Part shown: one piece after another, positions 8,139 to 16,671 of the stretch
Layout: the number at the start of each line of letters is the position of its first letter
Position numbering within the stretch: the first letter of the stretch is position 1
Origin: DATHWB01 sp040880725
GTDB taxonomy: Bacteria > Actinomycetota > Acidimicrobiia > Spongiisociales > ZC4RG35
Direction of reading: 5' to 3'
Assembly: GCA_040880725.1 (NCBI GenBank)
Contig: JBBDHV010000020.1
Coordinates: 74,671 to 138,670, forward strand
Length of the DNA stretch: 64,000 nucleotides
Made by a program: the position numbers and the translations under genes
Notes under the pieces: model-generated
Told to the model about the DNA's origin: nothing
Databases searched by the model: none
What the model saw: only the letters and a program-made list of their open reading frames with translations

Positions 8139-9227
8139 GCGTCATGCCAGTGTTCCGGATCCCATGATTCGTGGACAACGATCGCACGGATCCAACCGAC
8201 CGAGCTGCCGGATCGGCCGTATCGGTCAACCCATGGATCTGACTTTCCAGGCGTTCGGCCGCGGCTTCGTCTGTCCCTTCATAGAGGTGGCCGTACACAT
8301 CGAGAACAGTACGGACGGACGTATGACCGAGGCGGTCGGCGATCACCTCGCCCTGGGCGATGAGGAGCGCCACCTGTGAGCGACGGAGTGTGTGAGTACC
8401 CAAGCCGCTATCAAGGTCTGCGGCGTCCAGGGCGGGCTTCCAGATGCGGCGGATCCATGCTGTCCGGCGGATCGGTCCACCCTCTGGTGCCGGGAACATC
8501 CACGACTCTGGGGTTGGACTATCGAGATGAGCGACGTGCTCAACGAGCTGCTCGGTGATCGACCGGGGGAGTGCCACCGTTCGGATGCTCTTCGCTGTCT
8601 TGGGTGGACCGACGATGATTTCGTCGCGTACGTCAGAATGCGGAGCCCCCCGAACGCACCGACAAGGACGAGCGCCCGGTACCGGGGATCGATTGCGTCG
8701 GCGAGACGCATCACCTGTTCGATCGTGAGCGCAGTCGGCTCTTTCCGTTCAATCTTCGGGAGCCGGACGTCTCGGGCGGGGGAGAGGGCAATCAAGCGAT
8801 CCCGCACGGCCAACCGGAACACGCCTGACGCGATCTGCCACGCCTTCTGAACCGTGGCCGGCTCCTTTCCGTCCGCTCCGAGGTCGGCAACCCACGCATC
8901 GAGGTCGGACGGCTGGACGCTTCCGATCGGCTTGTCGCCGAGGTGGGGGAGCACCAGGGAGTTGAGATACGACTGATCACGCGCCCGGGTCGATGCCCGG
9001 AGGGCTGCTCGCCCCGCCATCCATCGGTCTGCCACCGACTTGAACAGCACCCGGCCCGCTCGGGGGTCGACCCACTCACCTCGGTCGAGCTTGACCAGCT
9101 CGTTGTTCAGCCAGCGCTGGGCATCGATCCGGCGATCGAAGGTCCGCGAACGCCACCGGCGATCTGGGCCCTGATACCGCGCTCGGTACCTTCCGTTCTC
9201 ACGTCGGTCGATCGTTGTCCGAGCCAT
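8128..9227 (-). pseudogene. Tyrosine integrase, broken
   Basis: The N-terminal half reads from ATG 9227 (MARTTIDRRENGRYRARYQG) through the SAM-like core-binding domain to the first catalytic box, FGGLRI, near 8630. There the frame shifts and roughly 25 residues are missing. The rest continues in a second frame to 8128, from VGPPKTAKSIRTVALP to the second box HTLRR...RLGHTSV...YGHLYEG, whose Tyr is the nucleophile. The usual H-x-L-R-H is HTLRR here. The family catalyses site-specific recombination at attachment sites. The lesions make it non-functional. It lies mid-island rather than next to an att site, suggesting rearrangement. Confidence 0.85.
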
Positions 9228-9273
9228 GACACCTCCTTCGCGCCGTCGTCATCGACTCCGGCCGACACTACGC

Positions 9274-9582
9274 GGCTGCACCGACACGGATCCCGACGCC
9301 GGCGACGGCACCTACCCCCTCGGAGATCTCTCCGTGAAGGTCGGACACGGAGAGGCCCGGTTGAGTGATGGCACCCTGGCAGGGAGTGTCCTCACCATGG
9401 ACCGAGCGGTGCGGAATCTGATCGACCTTGATGTCTCGGAGATCGAGGCTCTCCGCAGTGCATCGCGTGTTCCCGCTCGTCTGATGGGTCGCCCAGAACT
9501 CGGCCATCTCGCGCCAAACAACATCGCCGACATCGTCGTCCTGGACGACCGATTCCAGGTGAAGAGGACGATCGTGGAAGGC
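9274..9582 (+). pseudogene. 3' fragment of N-acetylglucosamine-6-phosphate deacetylase
   Basis: About 103 residues match the C-terminal part of NagA: DGTYPLGDLSVKV, LAGSVLTMDRAVRNL, ASRVPARLMGRPELG and ADIVVLDDRFQV. The NagA N-terminal two thirds, including most metal ligands, are absent; upstream sequence belongs to the integrase on the other strand. It is a stranded fragment with no role, and it shows that the island has captured or recombined with unrelated chromosomal DNA. Minus-strand frames across it are shadows. Confidence 0.75.
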
Positions 9583-9689
9583 AAGAAATCTTCGCTCGCT
9601 GACCTCGATCTGGTTCGTGGCGGAGTCTCGACATGTCAGGTTCGCTGCCGATCCCGAACCGCGGGTCAACCCATCCGCTTTCCGGCACG

Positions 9690-10017
9690 AAGACCCGGTC
9701 GACGGGCGATCCGGCTCGGTGAGCGTGAACCCTGCCGCGGTCATCAACTCGGCAAGCAAGGGGGTGTCGGCGAGTGTGGTCGGATCGATCGCGAGGTCGG
9801 CGTCTGTCGTGTGGCTGGCCGAGAACGAAAGTGCGATCTCGTCGGTCCGGAGGTAGACGGCCTGAGCACCGACGAGCACCAGCGATGCGCGGTGTTCCGC
9901 GAGGGCGTCGAGCGCGTCGAGCAGCACCCGCCGAGCCTCGACCATCAACGGGGGCGGTCCCGTCATGAACGGGCTTCCGAGGTCGTCCGCCACTCGCTTT
10001 CGTTCTCGATCATCCAT
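9690..10017 (-). pseudogene. Nucleotidyltransferase toxin remnant (second AbiE-like pair)
   Basis: The N-terminal about 105 residues look like a nucleotidyltransferase: VLVGAQAVYLRT followed by TTDADLAIDP (metal-ligand Asp pair) and LLAELMTAAGFTL. Similarity stops near 9690, just before the nagA fragment, so the gene is truncated. The ORF runs on to 9268 but only as a shadow of nagA. Its start overlaps the end of the antitoxin-like remnant upstream, matching toxin-antitoxin gene order. Confidence 0.6.
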
Positions 10018-10766
10018 TCGAGCACTGCTTCGCCTTCCTGGGGCATACGTCCAGTCCCGCCGAGGCAGTCGAGGACGATCTGACTCAGACCCACCCAGCG
10101 GACACCGTCTTCGACTGAAGATCGGTCGAAGACGCCTTGATCGGCGGGGCGAATGAGATGGACATCGGCCCCTTGGTCAGCGGGCAGCAGGTTCAGAGCA
10201 TCGACGAGTGCACCGGGTTGAGGGGCGTACACAGCGAGTCCGACCGGGGCGGTGACCGCTCTGATACGGGCAGCAGCAAATGAGCCGGTGATCGCATACT
10301 TCTGATCATCGATGTTGGAGAGGGTCTCGAGTGTGCGCTGGACACCGCTACGGGCGATATGGGTCTTGGTGCGCCCCTTGTCGAAGAGAGCGACGGCGTT
10401 TCCGCGGCGCCTGAGCATCGCGGGCCAGTCCACCTCTTCCACCGTCCCACGGTTGTCGCGTCGCAGCAGGGCCCGAGATTCCTCGGTCGGGGCGTCGTCG
10501 GGGTGTTGGCTCACGTTGAGCGCCCTCTGTCCTGATCGAAAGGCCTGGGTAGTCGATGGCGATCCGGGCGTTCCCTGTGAGGTCGAGATAGTTGATGCTC
10601 GCCTCTTCCAGGATTGTTCGACTGCGAGGACTGAGGTATGGGCTGACAACGAGGATCGGGTGCCGGCGTCTCGCCGCATCCTCTGTGCGAGCGGGTTGTT
10701 GTAGGCCTCGTCCAACTCGGCGGGAGTGGTCTGCGTAGGTGGATCGTGCCGCCCCTGGCCGGGCAA
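9963..10766 (-). pseudogene. AbiEi-like antitoxin remnant (second pair)
   Basis: Two frames are needed. Around 10690-10510 one frame reads HPILVVSPYLSPRSR and INYLDLTGNARIAI, typical of a family of actinobacterial HTH proteins paired with nucleotidyltransferases. The downstream frame (about 10470-9963) reads VDWPAMLRRRG, YAITGSFAAARI, ADVHLIRPAD and LDCLGGTGRMPQEGEAVLEWM. The helix-turn-helix segment expected between these blocks is missing, so the gene carries both a frameshift and an internal deletion. It is a decayed partner of the nucleotidyltransferase fragment. Confidence 0.65.
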
Positions 10767-10862
10767 TGAGTCGAGACCGGGTTGGCGATCTAAACGGTGA
10801 GACCGATACCGGTGTCAGCGTCCGATGGGAACCGTGTCACACCCAGATGTGATACTCGACCA

Positions 10863-11801
10863 ATGGTGATGAAGCCAGTACCACTCCCACTTCCTGGCTT
10901 GCTGCCAGAGACTGGCGAGCCGATCGTTTACCCTCCGACAGAGATGGCGGAACTTCCAAGCTCGATCAAGTCCTACGCGAGCTTCACCACTGAACTCGGA
11001 TCGCTCGTGATCGACGACTGTCTCAACGTACTGACCGAGGTGCCAGACGACACCTTCGATCTGGTGATCACGTCCCCGCCGTATGACGGGCAGCCCCGAT
11101 ACGGAAACGGCGAGCGCTACGAGCGTGAGTGGTATGAGGACACGTTCCTGAAGGTCTCGGGCGAGATCCTCAGGACGTTGAAGCCGCACGGGAGCTTCGT
11201 TCTCAATTACCGCTCGAAACGTCGCGATGGCCAGCGCGGCACTCTCCAGTACGAGTTGGTCATGTGGCTCAAAGACCAGGGGTTCCTCTTCGCCGAGGAC
11301 TTCGTGTGGGGCAAGCCTTCTCCGCCTCCTGGGAAGTGGAAGCGACATCTCAAGGATGCTGTCGAGTACTGCTACCAGTTCGCGAAGTCGGACGAGTGGC
11401 AGTTCTTTCCCGAGCAGTGCTTGACTCCGGCTCGGTGGGATCGGAAGGATCTTGAGCGGCGCAAGAAGCTCGAGCACAACTACGAGCGTGTGAACGAGCC
11501 CTCGGGTCAAGGCCGGAAGCGGGTACAGGCTGGACCCGACATGGTTCGCCCGTCGACACTGTTGTACATGGAGCCGGAGTTTCTGCCGAACCCCACAGAG
11601 CACCCTGCGAGATTTCCGGTGGGTCTTCCGGAGTTCTTCATCAACCTTCTCACAGAGGAAGGCCAGTTGGTCTTCGACCCGTTCGGAGGCACCTGTACCA
11701 CCGCGGTGGCCGCCGAGAAGCTCGAACGACGGTGGCTGGTGACGGAACTCGATGATCGTTACACCAAGGTTCTGCCCGATCGAATTCAAGCCGGGAGATA
11801 G
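10863..11801 (+). CDS. Site-specific DNA methyltransferase (beta class, probably N4-cytosine)
   Basis: It has 312 residues from ATG 10863. The catalytic motif TSPPYDGQP is near the N-terminus (70-78) and the S-adenosylmethionine-binding motif FDPFGGTCTTA is near the C-terminus (271-281). This order defines the beta class, and TSPPY favours N4-cytosine over N6-adenine methylation. It is intact. The stop codon is 8 bp before the start of the restriction endonuclease gene, so the two form a modification-restriction operon divergent from the AbiEi-like remnant. The frame extends to 10797; 10863 is chosen because the protein body begins there. Recognition sequence unknown. Confidence 0.9.
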   Translation: MVMKPVPLPLPGLLPETGEPIVYPPTEMAELPSSIKSYASFTTELGSLVIDDCLNVLTEVPDDTFDLVITSPPYDGQPRYGNGERYEREWYEDTFLKVSGEILRTLKPHGSFVLNYRSKRRDGQRGTLQYELVMWLKDQGFLFAEDFVWGKPSPPPGKWKRHLKDAVEYCYQFAKSDEWQFFPEQCLTPARWDRKDLERRKKLEHNYERVNEPSGQGRKRVQAGPDMVRPSTLLYMEPEFLPNPTEHPARFPVGLPEFFINLLTEEGQLVFDPFGGTCTTAVAAEKLERRWLVTELDDRYTKVLPDRIQAGR

Positions 11802-11809
11802 CCCAACCG

Positions 11810-12898
11810 GTGAGCGTTGAAGACACCGTTAACCGGATCGCCCAGGCACCGTCATGGGACGAGCGTGTCGCCCGGATCCGTCAGATCCCGCAACGCCATG
11901 GCACCGACGAACACTCTGCGGTCTACGCGCAGGTAGCCCAGCGCGTATATGTGCCGCACCTCTCGCCCGACTTCGCCTACATCCATGGAGCGGACTTCTA
12001 CGACGCGCCGGATTTTGACGACGCCTATGAACGGGCGATGACCGGAACGCAGGGCTTCACGAATGTCGACCAGGGAACCATTGCTTGGGTCCTGGAACGC
12101 GAGCCGACCTCACTCCTCGTGTTCCGGACGATTCTTGGACTTACCAGAGGTGAGTTCGCCGCCTCTACAGGAATCGTCTCCAAGGCACTCGATCGAAAAG
12201 GTGTGTCCGCGTCGAAGGTCGACAGTATGGAGCGGTTGGGATCGGAAGCGACGCCGGAACAGGCGGCGATACTCGCCACCACCATCGACCAGATCATGTC
12301 TGGGTCGTTGTTTGGTGAGCCGGAGGGTGAACTTCGGAGCAAGCAACAGAAACCCGACACCGAGCACGGTTGGGCGACGGTGAGAGCGTTTGCCGCCGGT
12401 GGCGTCCCCTACAGCATCCTCCTGCATCAAAGGCACTACGGCGGTGCATTCAGGCAACTCCTCGACGCGACCTCGGAGAAGCGGGGAAACCTGATCGAGG
12501 ACGCAGTTGAGCAGCTCTTCAGATCTCACGGGATCCAGCACATTCGCACCGGTGCACACAACCAAGGTGAGATAGAGGCGCGGTTCGAGGTCGCAGTGAG
12601 GCCGGCGCCGGACTTCGTTGTGTTCGACGACTCCGAAACGTTGCGCGGGATGTTGGAGTGCAAGGGTGCGAACGACGGTGGCACGGCGCGTGACAAAGCG
12701 CTCAGGTTCGCACGACTTCGAGAGGAGTCTCTACGGCTCGGCGGGATTCCGCTCCTGGCCATGCTGAGCGGTCTCGGCTGGGAGCGGGTGAACGACACGC
12801 TTGGTCCGGTTGTGCGCGACTGTGACGGGCGGGTATTCACACTCGCCAACCTTTCCGAGATGCTGACCGTCCAGCCCTTCCCCTCGCTGACATCATGA
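11810..12898 (+). CDS. Putative type II restriction endonuclease (PD-(D/E)XK)
   Basis: It has 362 residues from GTG 11810, with a GGGAGA ribosome site inside the methyltransferase end. The C-terminal domain shows a catalytic layout: LIEDAVEQLF helix (228-237), APDFVVFDD with Asp268, then LECKG with Glu283 and Lys285, i.e. PD-x(14)-ExK. The N-terminal half has an HTH-like stretch (about 100-165: FRTILGLTRGEFAASTGI). Pairing with the upstream methyltransferase supports a restriction role. The specific family is not recognised and the cleavage site cannot be predicted. The frame is intact. Confidence 0.75.
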   Translation: MSVEDTVNRIAQAPSWDERVARIRQIPQRHGTDEHSAVYAQVAQRVYVPHLSPDFAYIHGADFYDAPDFDDAYERAMTGTQGFTNVDQGTIAWVLEREPTSLLVFRTILGLTRGEFAASTGIVSKALDRKGVSASKVDSMERLGSEATPEQAAILATTIDQIMSGSLFGEPEGELRSKQQKPDTEHGWATVRAFAAGGVPYSILLHQRHYGGAFRQLLDATSEKRGNLIEDAVEQLFRSHGIQHIRTGAHNQGEIEARFEVAVRPAPDFVVFDDSETLRGMLECKGANDGGTARDKALRFARLREESLRLGGIPLLAMLSGLGWERVNDTLGPVVRDCDGRVFTLANLSEMLTVQPFPSLTS

Positions 12899-13331
12899 TC
12901 GAGGGCAGTCCGGTGAAGGGCTCCGCCACAGCGGTCGCATCGGAGAAAGCGACACTGAGGGGCCGAGGATTCAGACCGAGGCGCGGTAGTGGCCGATAAC
13001 GCATTAGCCACGAATGACGCGCGCCTCGGTTGGCTCATCGACGGGGACCCTTCGACTCCCGACGTCGCCGCGATGCTCCAGAACACGTCGAACTTGTCGG
13101 TTGGCACGGGGCGGATTGTCCCGAACTTTGCCGTGATGGGCGGGCGAAACCTGAAGTACGAGCAAATCCATGGTCTGCGATCGGAGATCCCGGGCCTAGC
13201 CCTCTGGACTGGGATCAAGAGCGTCACGACGGACCACGTAACCGATAACGACGCTCGGGTCCAGCGCGTGAACGTGAAGCTCGATTCGCCACCATCCGTC
13301 GGACTTTCACGCGCCATGAATCTCACGCTGT
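12899..13331 (+). other. Right island margin; possible hypothetical reading frame
   Basis: A frame from GTG 12989 (ADNALATNDARLGWLIDGDPS) runs across attR and into the Mrr remnant. The first 110 codons resemble no family I know, and a product crossing the att site is improbable as an ancestral gene. A 34-codon frame from ATG 12895 overlaps the endonuclease stop but has no visible domain. No firm gene is called. Confidence 0.3.
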
Positions 13332-13355
13332 TTCGATCTCTGCAGCGCCCACTCA
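13332..13355 (+). repeat. attR: right direct repeat of the tRNA-Val 3' end
   Basis: Copy of 4737-4760 with one mismatch. Only the T-loop-to-acceptor part of the tRNA is present, so no tRNA is encoded here. Confidence 0.9.
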
Positions 13356-13379
13356 AAAAAACGCTATGTCATAAGGTGT

Positions 13380-13937
13380 TCGGTCCTTCTGGAAGTCGCG
13401 GAACACCGAGCGATAATTCGTCAGGGATATTGGGTCACCGAGACCGGCCCGGGTGCCGATGGGGGCGTCGACCTGATCCTCGATGGCAAGGAGGGTCGAA
13501 TCCTCGTCCAGGCGAAGCAGTGGAAAGCGAACAAGGTGGGTGTTCCCAAGGTGCGGGAGCTGCTCGGTGTGTACACAGCACAGCGGGCGTCGGGAGCGAT
13601 CCTCGTGACGAGCGGACGCGCAACCGACGAGGCCCGTCGGTTCGCGCTGGCGAATGGCATTTCGGTCGTCGAGGGTGAGGAACTCGAGCGGATGATCCGC
13701 CAACTCCAGCAGCACCCATCGGTCGAGAGTTCTCGTGCTCAGCAGGCGGAGACGACCCGGATCCGCACCTGGTCCCCCCGACTGGTGACGCGTGGACAGC
13801 CAGCCGCACGTCTCGCGCCGACGGGCCGTGGCTGCTCCACGCATCGAGATTCGGTACGCGCGGTCACCACTGACGGTCGAGTGCGGTGGCATCGCCTGCC
13901 GGGAGGGGTCCCCCGCGGAGCGGTTGTCCTTCGATAG
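13380..13937 (+). pseudogene. Mrr-type restriction endonuclease remnant
   Basis: In the frame from about 13380 the sequence reads IIRQGYWVTETGPGADGG, then VDLILDGKEGRILVQAKQW, with the Mrr catalytic Asp and the QxK motif (ADGGVD...VQAKQ). It continues through VPKVRELLGVYTAQRASGA and VTSGRATDEARRFA to VVEGEELERMI. There is no start codon or N-terminal region: the sequence before about 13400 is the attR flank. After about 13725 the frame loses similarity, and a zinc-ribbon tail often seen in this family is not readable. It looks like a chromosomal gene cut at its 5' end by the island and then decayed. Confidence 0.7.
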
Positions 13938-13976
13938 CCCGCTCTTCGTTGTCGCGGACGCGGGGCTCGTATGGGT

Positions 13977-14140
13977 GAAGAAGACCTTTCCCACGAGATC
14001 GCGGCGGCTGCGGACGCCAGTCTTTTCGAAGATGCTCTTCAGGTGCTGGTGGACGGTGTGGGTGGATACGAACATTCTGTTGGCGATCTCGGTCGTCGAG
14101 TTGCCCTGGGAGGCGGTTCCCGGAGGGTTGAGGTGATTGT
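13977..14140 (-). pseudogene. LuxR-type helix-turn-helix fragment
   Basis: About 54 codons match a LuxR C-terminal DNA-binding domain: QGNSTTEIANRMFVSTHTV followed by HQHLKSIFEKTGVRSRRDLV. The start of the HTH domain and any sensory domain are absent, and no start codon is in place. It is a regulator remnant between the Mrr fragment and the partner-switching cluster. Confidence 0.65.
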
Positions 14141-14148
14141 CCCGGTGA

Positions 14149-14607
14149 TCAGATTTCGGAGCCGGTGTTCTCGTCGTGGACGTCGACGTCCATGGCGCCC
14201 ATTTCTCGCAGCCCCGAGGTGACCGGATTTGGACTCTCCGTGGTGACCGGTCCGATCAGGATCTCGGCCCAGACCACTTTGCCGTTGGGACGCTGATCGG
14301 CGCCCCAACGTTCGCTGGCTGTCTCCACCAGGCGTAAACCAGCCCCGCCGGTTCCGTCCAGATCTGTGCTCTGGTCCCGAACTGCGGGCACGATCGCGGA
14401 GCCGTCGATCACCTCGATTCTCAGCTTGTCTGCAATGATCTCGAGTGAGACGACGAGTTCCGTCTGGGCGTGGCGAATCACGTTGGTCACGAGTTCGCTT
14501 GCGACGAGTTCGGCGTCGAAGGTGTCTGCGGATGGGATTTTCTGTCGGATCATCTGCCGGACCCGCCACACCGAGTCGGGCTCCGGTGGGAAAGATTGCG
14601 AATGCAT
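14149..14607 (-). CDS. RsbW-like ATP-binding anti-sigma / serine kinase
   Basis: It has 152 residues of the HATPase_c_2 type. The N box ELVTNVIRHA (Glu38, Asn42) and the G box GTGGAGLRLVETASERWG (about 85-102) are visible. Such proteins bind a sigma factor, or phosphorylate a STAS-domain antagonist on serine. The neighbours are a STAS protein, two GAF-ANTAR proteins and a SpoIIE-type phosphatase, so it is probably the kinase of a partner-switching module. The last about 30 residues are an acidic tail without homology. It ends close to the LuxR remnant and lies 41 bp downstream of the GAF-ANTAR gene, on the same strand. Confidence 0.85.
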   Translation of the reverse strand: MHSQSFPPEPDSVWRVRQMIRQKIPSADTFDAELVASELVTNVIRHAQTELVVSLEIIADKLRIEVIDGSAIVPAVRDQSTDLDGTGGAGLRLVETASERWGADQRPNGKVVWAEILIGPVTTESPNPVTSGLREMGAMDVDVHDENTGSEI

Positions 14608-14648
14608 GGAGCTCCGGTGTCGCGGCCAACGTGAACATACCCGACCAC

Positions 14649-15383
14649 TCAGTGAAACAACCCTCGGACGTCCGGGACGACCGGCACCTCGTCATCGAGT
14701 TGATGGGGTGGAATCTCCAAACGGAATGTCAGGGCGCGGCCCACGACTTCTGTCGCGACTTCCATGAGCAGCCGATCGTGGGACCAGGCATGCGCCCGTA
14801 GCACGTCGACCGCGGACCCGGCTTCGATCCCCATCTGTTTCATGACCATGCCGGTCGCCTGATGGAACGTGTCGTGGTCGGCCGGCAGGTCGAGGAACCG
14901 AGACTGACCAAGCGAGCTGACCATGAGCGAGGCCAACTCGTCGCCGACACGTTCTGCGTCGGCGAGGGTCTCGGACGTGATGCTGCCGTGGCGGTCTTGG
15001 AGGGTGAGCGTGGCAAATGTGGTGCCTTGCACTCGCCATGGAACGCCCGCGATGGCCTCGTAGCCGATGGCACGGGCTTTGGCTGAGAGCCGCGGCCATG
15101 GGTTGTTGGGGGAGGCAGCCGTTCCTGCCGACGTCGCGGTTCCGGTGACTGCCGCGTCGAATCCTGGCCCCGTTCCGAGCGAGAACTCCCATTCGTGCAT
15201 GCTGCGGGCGTCGCCGGACGACGAACGCAGAAGGACGTGATCGGACGTTCCGATAAACGAGATCGCGAGGTCACTGACGCCGAGTACCCGGGCGAAGTCC
15301 GCAGCCAGTGTTTTCGGTAGTCCCGGTCCGGAACACGTTGCGAACGACGAACGGAGAGCGACGAGATCGGCGGCGCGGATCAC
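14649..15383 (-). CDS. GAF-ANTAR transcription antitermination protein
   Basis: It has 244 residues. A GAF sensor domain (about 20-150) is followed by an ANTAR RNA-binding domain (about 170-225: ATGMVMKQMGIEAGSAVDVL, AHAWSHDRLL). ANTAR proteins bind dual-hairpin RNA leaders and prevent termination; in actinobacteria the GAF-ANTAR form is common. Its ATG overlaps the stop of the STAS gene by 4 bp (15380-15383), so the two are co-translated. The GAF ligand is unknown. Confidence 0.8.
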   Translation of the reverse strand: MIRAADLVALRSSFATCSGPGLPKTLAADFARVLGVSDLAISFIGTSDHVLLRSSSGDARSMHEWEFSLGTGPGFDAAVTGTATSAGTAASPNNPWPRLSAKARAIGYEAIAGVPWRVQGTTFATLTLQDRHGSITSETLADAERVGDELASLMVSSLGQSRFLDLPADHDTFHQATGMVMKQMGIEAGSAVDVLRAHAWSHDRLLMEVATEVVGRALTFRLEIPPHQLDDEVPVVPDVRGLFH

Positions 15384-15760
15384 GAGTGCCGCGGTTCCTC
15401 GATCATGGAGTCCAAGCCCACCAGTTCGAGGAGTCGGCGTACCTGTCGGGACGGTTCCCGAATGGTGATCGTCTCAGGGGCGAGTCCATCGACCGCCGTG
15501 AGGAGCGTGTGCAGCCCCGTGGAATCCATGAACTCCAACTCGGGGAGCGTGTAGATGACGTTCAGCGGGTGGCCGTTGGCCTCGCTCGGGGTCTTGTGTG
15601 CCTCGAGATGCTCTCTCAGGATCGGGCCGGTGGCGATGTCCAATTCGCCCTGCACTTCGACGAACCAAGTCGAAGGTCCGGCGCGCGTCACCGAAACGGC
15701 GAAAGGAGGGGAGGCGTAACCTGAGGCTGCTGTTGTGGCTTGGGTGGTTCTGTGGGTCAT
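15380..15760 (-). CDS. STAS-domain anti-sigma factor antagonist
   Basis: It has 126 residues. The STAS fold is marked by FVEVQGELDIATGPILREHL (split across 33-52) and by the phosphorylation site FMDSTGL with Ser80 and Thr81. In partner switching the kinase inactivates this protein by phosphorylation and a SpoIIE-type phosphatase reactivates it. Both enzymes are encoded within 3 kb. The ribosome site GGGAG precedes the ATG. Confidence 0.85.
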   Translation of the reverse strand: MTHRTTQATTAASGYASPPFAVSVTRAGPSTWFVEVQGELDIATGPILREHLEAHKTPSEANGHPLNVIYTLPELEFMDSTGLHTLLTAVDGLAPETITIREPSRQVRRLLELVGLDSMIEEPRHS

Positions 15761-15876
15761 GTCCTGGCTCCCGTTCGTCGGGGTCCGCCAGGATCTAGAG
15801 CAGACTCGCTTGGTTGTGCTTGGTCACGAACCCTAGGCGTATCGTCGCGCCAATGAGGGAAACGCGAAAAAAGCGC

Positions 15877-16608
15877 CTAACCGCCGGATCCGAGCCGGCA
15901 GGCGGAGAGATCTCCCGACACGATGGCGGTCGAGACATCCGACAGTCGTTGGTTGGTGTTGCGGGCGTGCTGTCGGATGCGATGGAACGCCTCGTCCATG
16001 CTCAGGCCTTCCTGAGCGACGACCCCTTTGGCCTGCTCGATCACCACCCGCGTTTCCAGCGCCGTGCGAAGCTGGGAGATCACCGTCTGGTCGTCCACGG
16101 CCGACCGGTCTTGCAGGATGGCGATGGTGGCCAGGTCCGCCATCGCCTGTGCGACAGCCAGGTCCGTATCGGTGAGGCCGTCGGTGTCTGTCAAGAACAG
16201 GTCGAGCGCCCCCAGGATTTGGCCCCGCAGCCGCATCGGAACCGCCGTCACTGTTCGGAAGCCGGCAGTTCGGGCGGCGTGCCCGAACTCGGGCCAACGA
16301 TGCCGAGCGTCGGGTCCGTCCAATAGGCCCGAATCGACGATCACACCGGTGTGAAACGACTCCGCGCCTGGACCCCCGGCATTTTCCAGTTCGAGCACCT
16401 CGATGACGTTCGCCGTTTCGTTGCTGGCGGCAGCGACTCGCAGAACTCCCTCTCCGTCGGTCAACAACAGTCCCGCTTGAGCCACGTCGAGCAGTCCGGT
16501 GCAGCTGCCCAGGAGCTCATGGAACAAGTCGACGACGTCGAAGTCCGAGACCAGCGTGTCAGCCATGCTGACCAACGTCGCCACCAAGCGGGGCTCTCTG
16601 GAGGTCAT
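15877..16608 (-). CDS. GAF-ANTAR protein (second copy)
   Basis: It has 243 residues. The GAF domain is at about 10-165 (DVAQAGLLLTDGEGVLRV, AVPMRLRGQILGALDLF). The ANTAR domain is at about 175-230 (RVVIEQAKGVVAQEGLSMD, AFHRIRQHARNTNQRLSDV), closer to the consensus than in the neighbour. It is divergent from the SpoIIE phosphatase gene with a 63-bp gap, so both may share a regulatory region. It probably couples a small-molecule or redox signal to antitermination. Confidence 0.88.
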   Translation of the reverse strand: MTSREPRLVATLVSMADTLVSDFDVVDLFHELLGSCTGLLDVAQAGLLLTDGEGVLRVAAASNETANVIEVLELENAGGPGAESFHTGVIVDSGLLDGPDARHRWPEFGHAARTAGFRTVTAVPMRLRGQILGALDLFLTDTDGLTDTDLAVAQAMADLATIAILQDRSAVDDQTVISQLRTALETRVVIEQAKGVVAQEGLSMDEAFHRIRQHARNTNQRLSDVSTAIVSGDLSACRLGSGG

Positions 16609-16658
16609 GCATTGAGGCTAGACGGCCGAGCACTCAGGGGCGTGCACGACGCGGTGGG

Positions 16659-16664
16659 TATCGT
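16659..16664 (+). promoter_or_regulatory. -10 box (TATCGT) of a probable leaderless transcript
   Basis: Seven nucleotides separate this box from ATG 16672, so transcription would start at or next to the start codon. The same spacing occurs at 21619, 22552 and 57211. Confidence 0.45.
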
Positions 16665-16671
16665 TGTGCCC

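Larger units (their letters stand above)
4745..13355. mobile_element. tRNA-Val-integrated defence island, 8.6 kb, probably immobile
   Basis: The island is bounded by copies of the tRNA-Val 3' end (4745-4760 and 13340-13355). In order it carries: a frameshifted PD-(D/E)XK-like gene, AbiEii and AbiEi, a broken tyrosine integrase, a nagA 3' fragment, remnants of a nucleotidyltransferase and its AbiEi-like partner, and a DNA methyltransferase with its restriction endonuclease. The integrase has a frameshift and has lost part of its core, so self-excision is unlikely. The right edge abuts an Mrr-type endonuclease remnant lacking its 5' end, so the insertion may have disrupted that gene. Confidence 0.85.

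Noticed and set aside
9268..9689. C-terminal half of the minus-strand nucleotidyltransferase frame
   Set aside because: It is antisense to the clear NagA similarity on the + strand.
12526..13356. 276-codon minus-strand frame across the endonuclease end and attR
   Set aside because: It is a shadow of the endonuclease gene with a Ser/Arg-rich, low-quality sequence and crosses the att site.
16351..16671. Upstream extension of the SpoIIE phosphatase frame
   Set aside because: It overlaps the divergent GAF-ANTAR gene; a -10 box sits just before ATG 16672.
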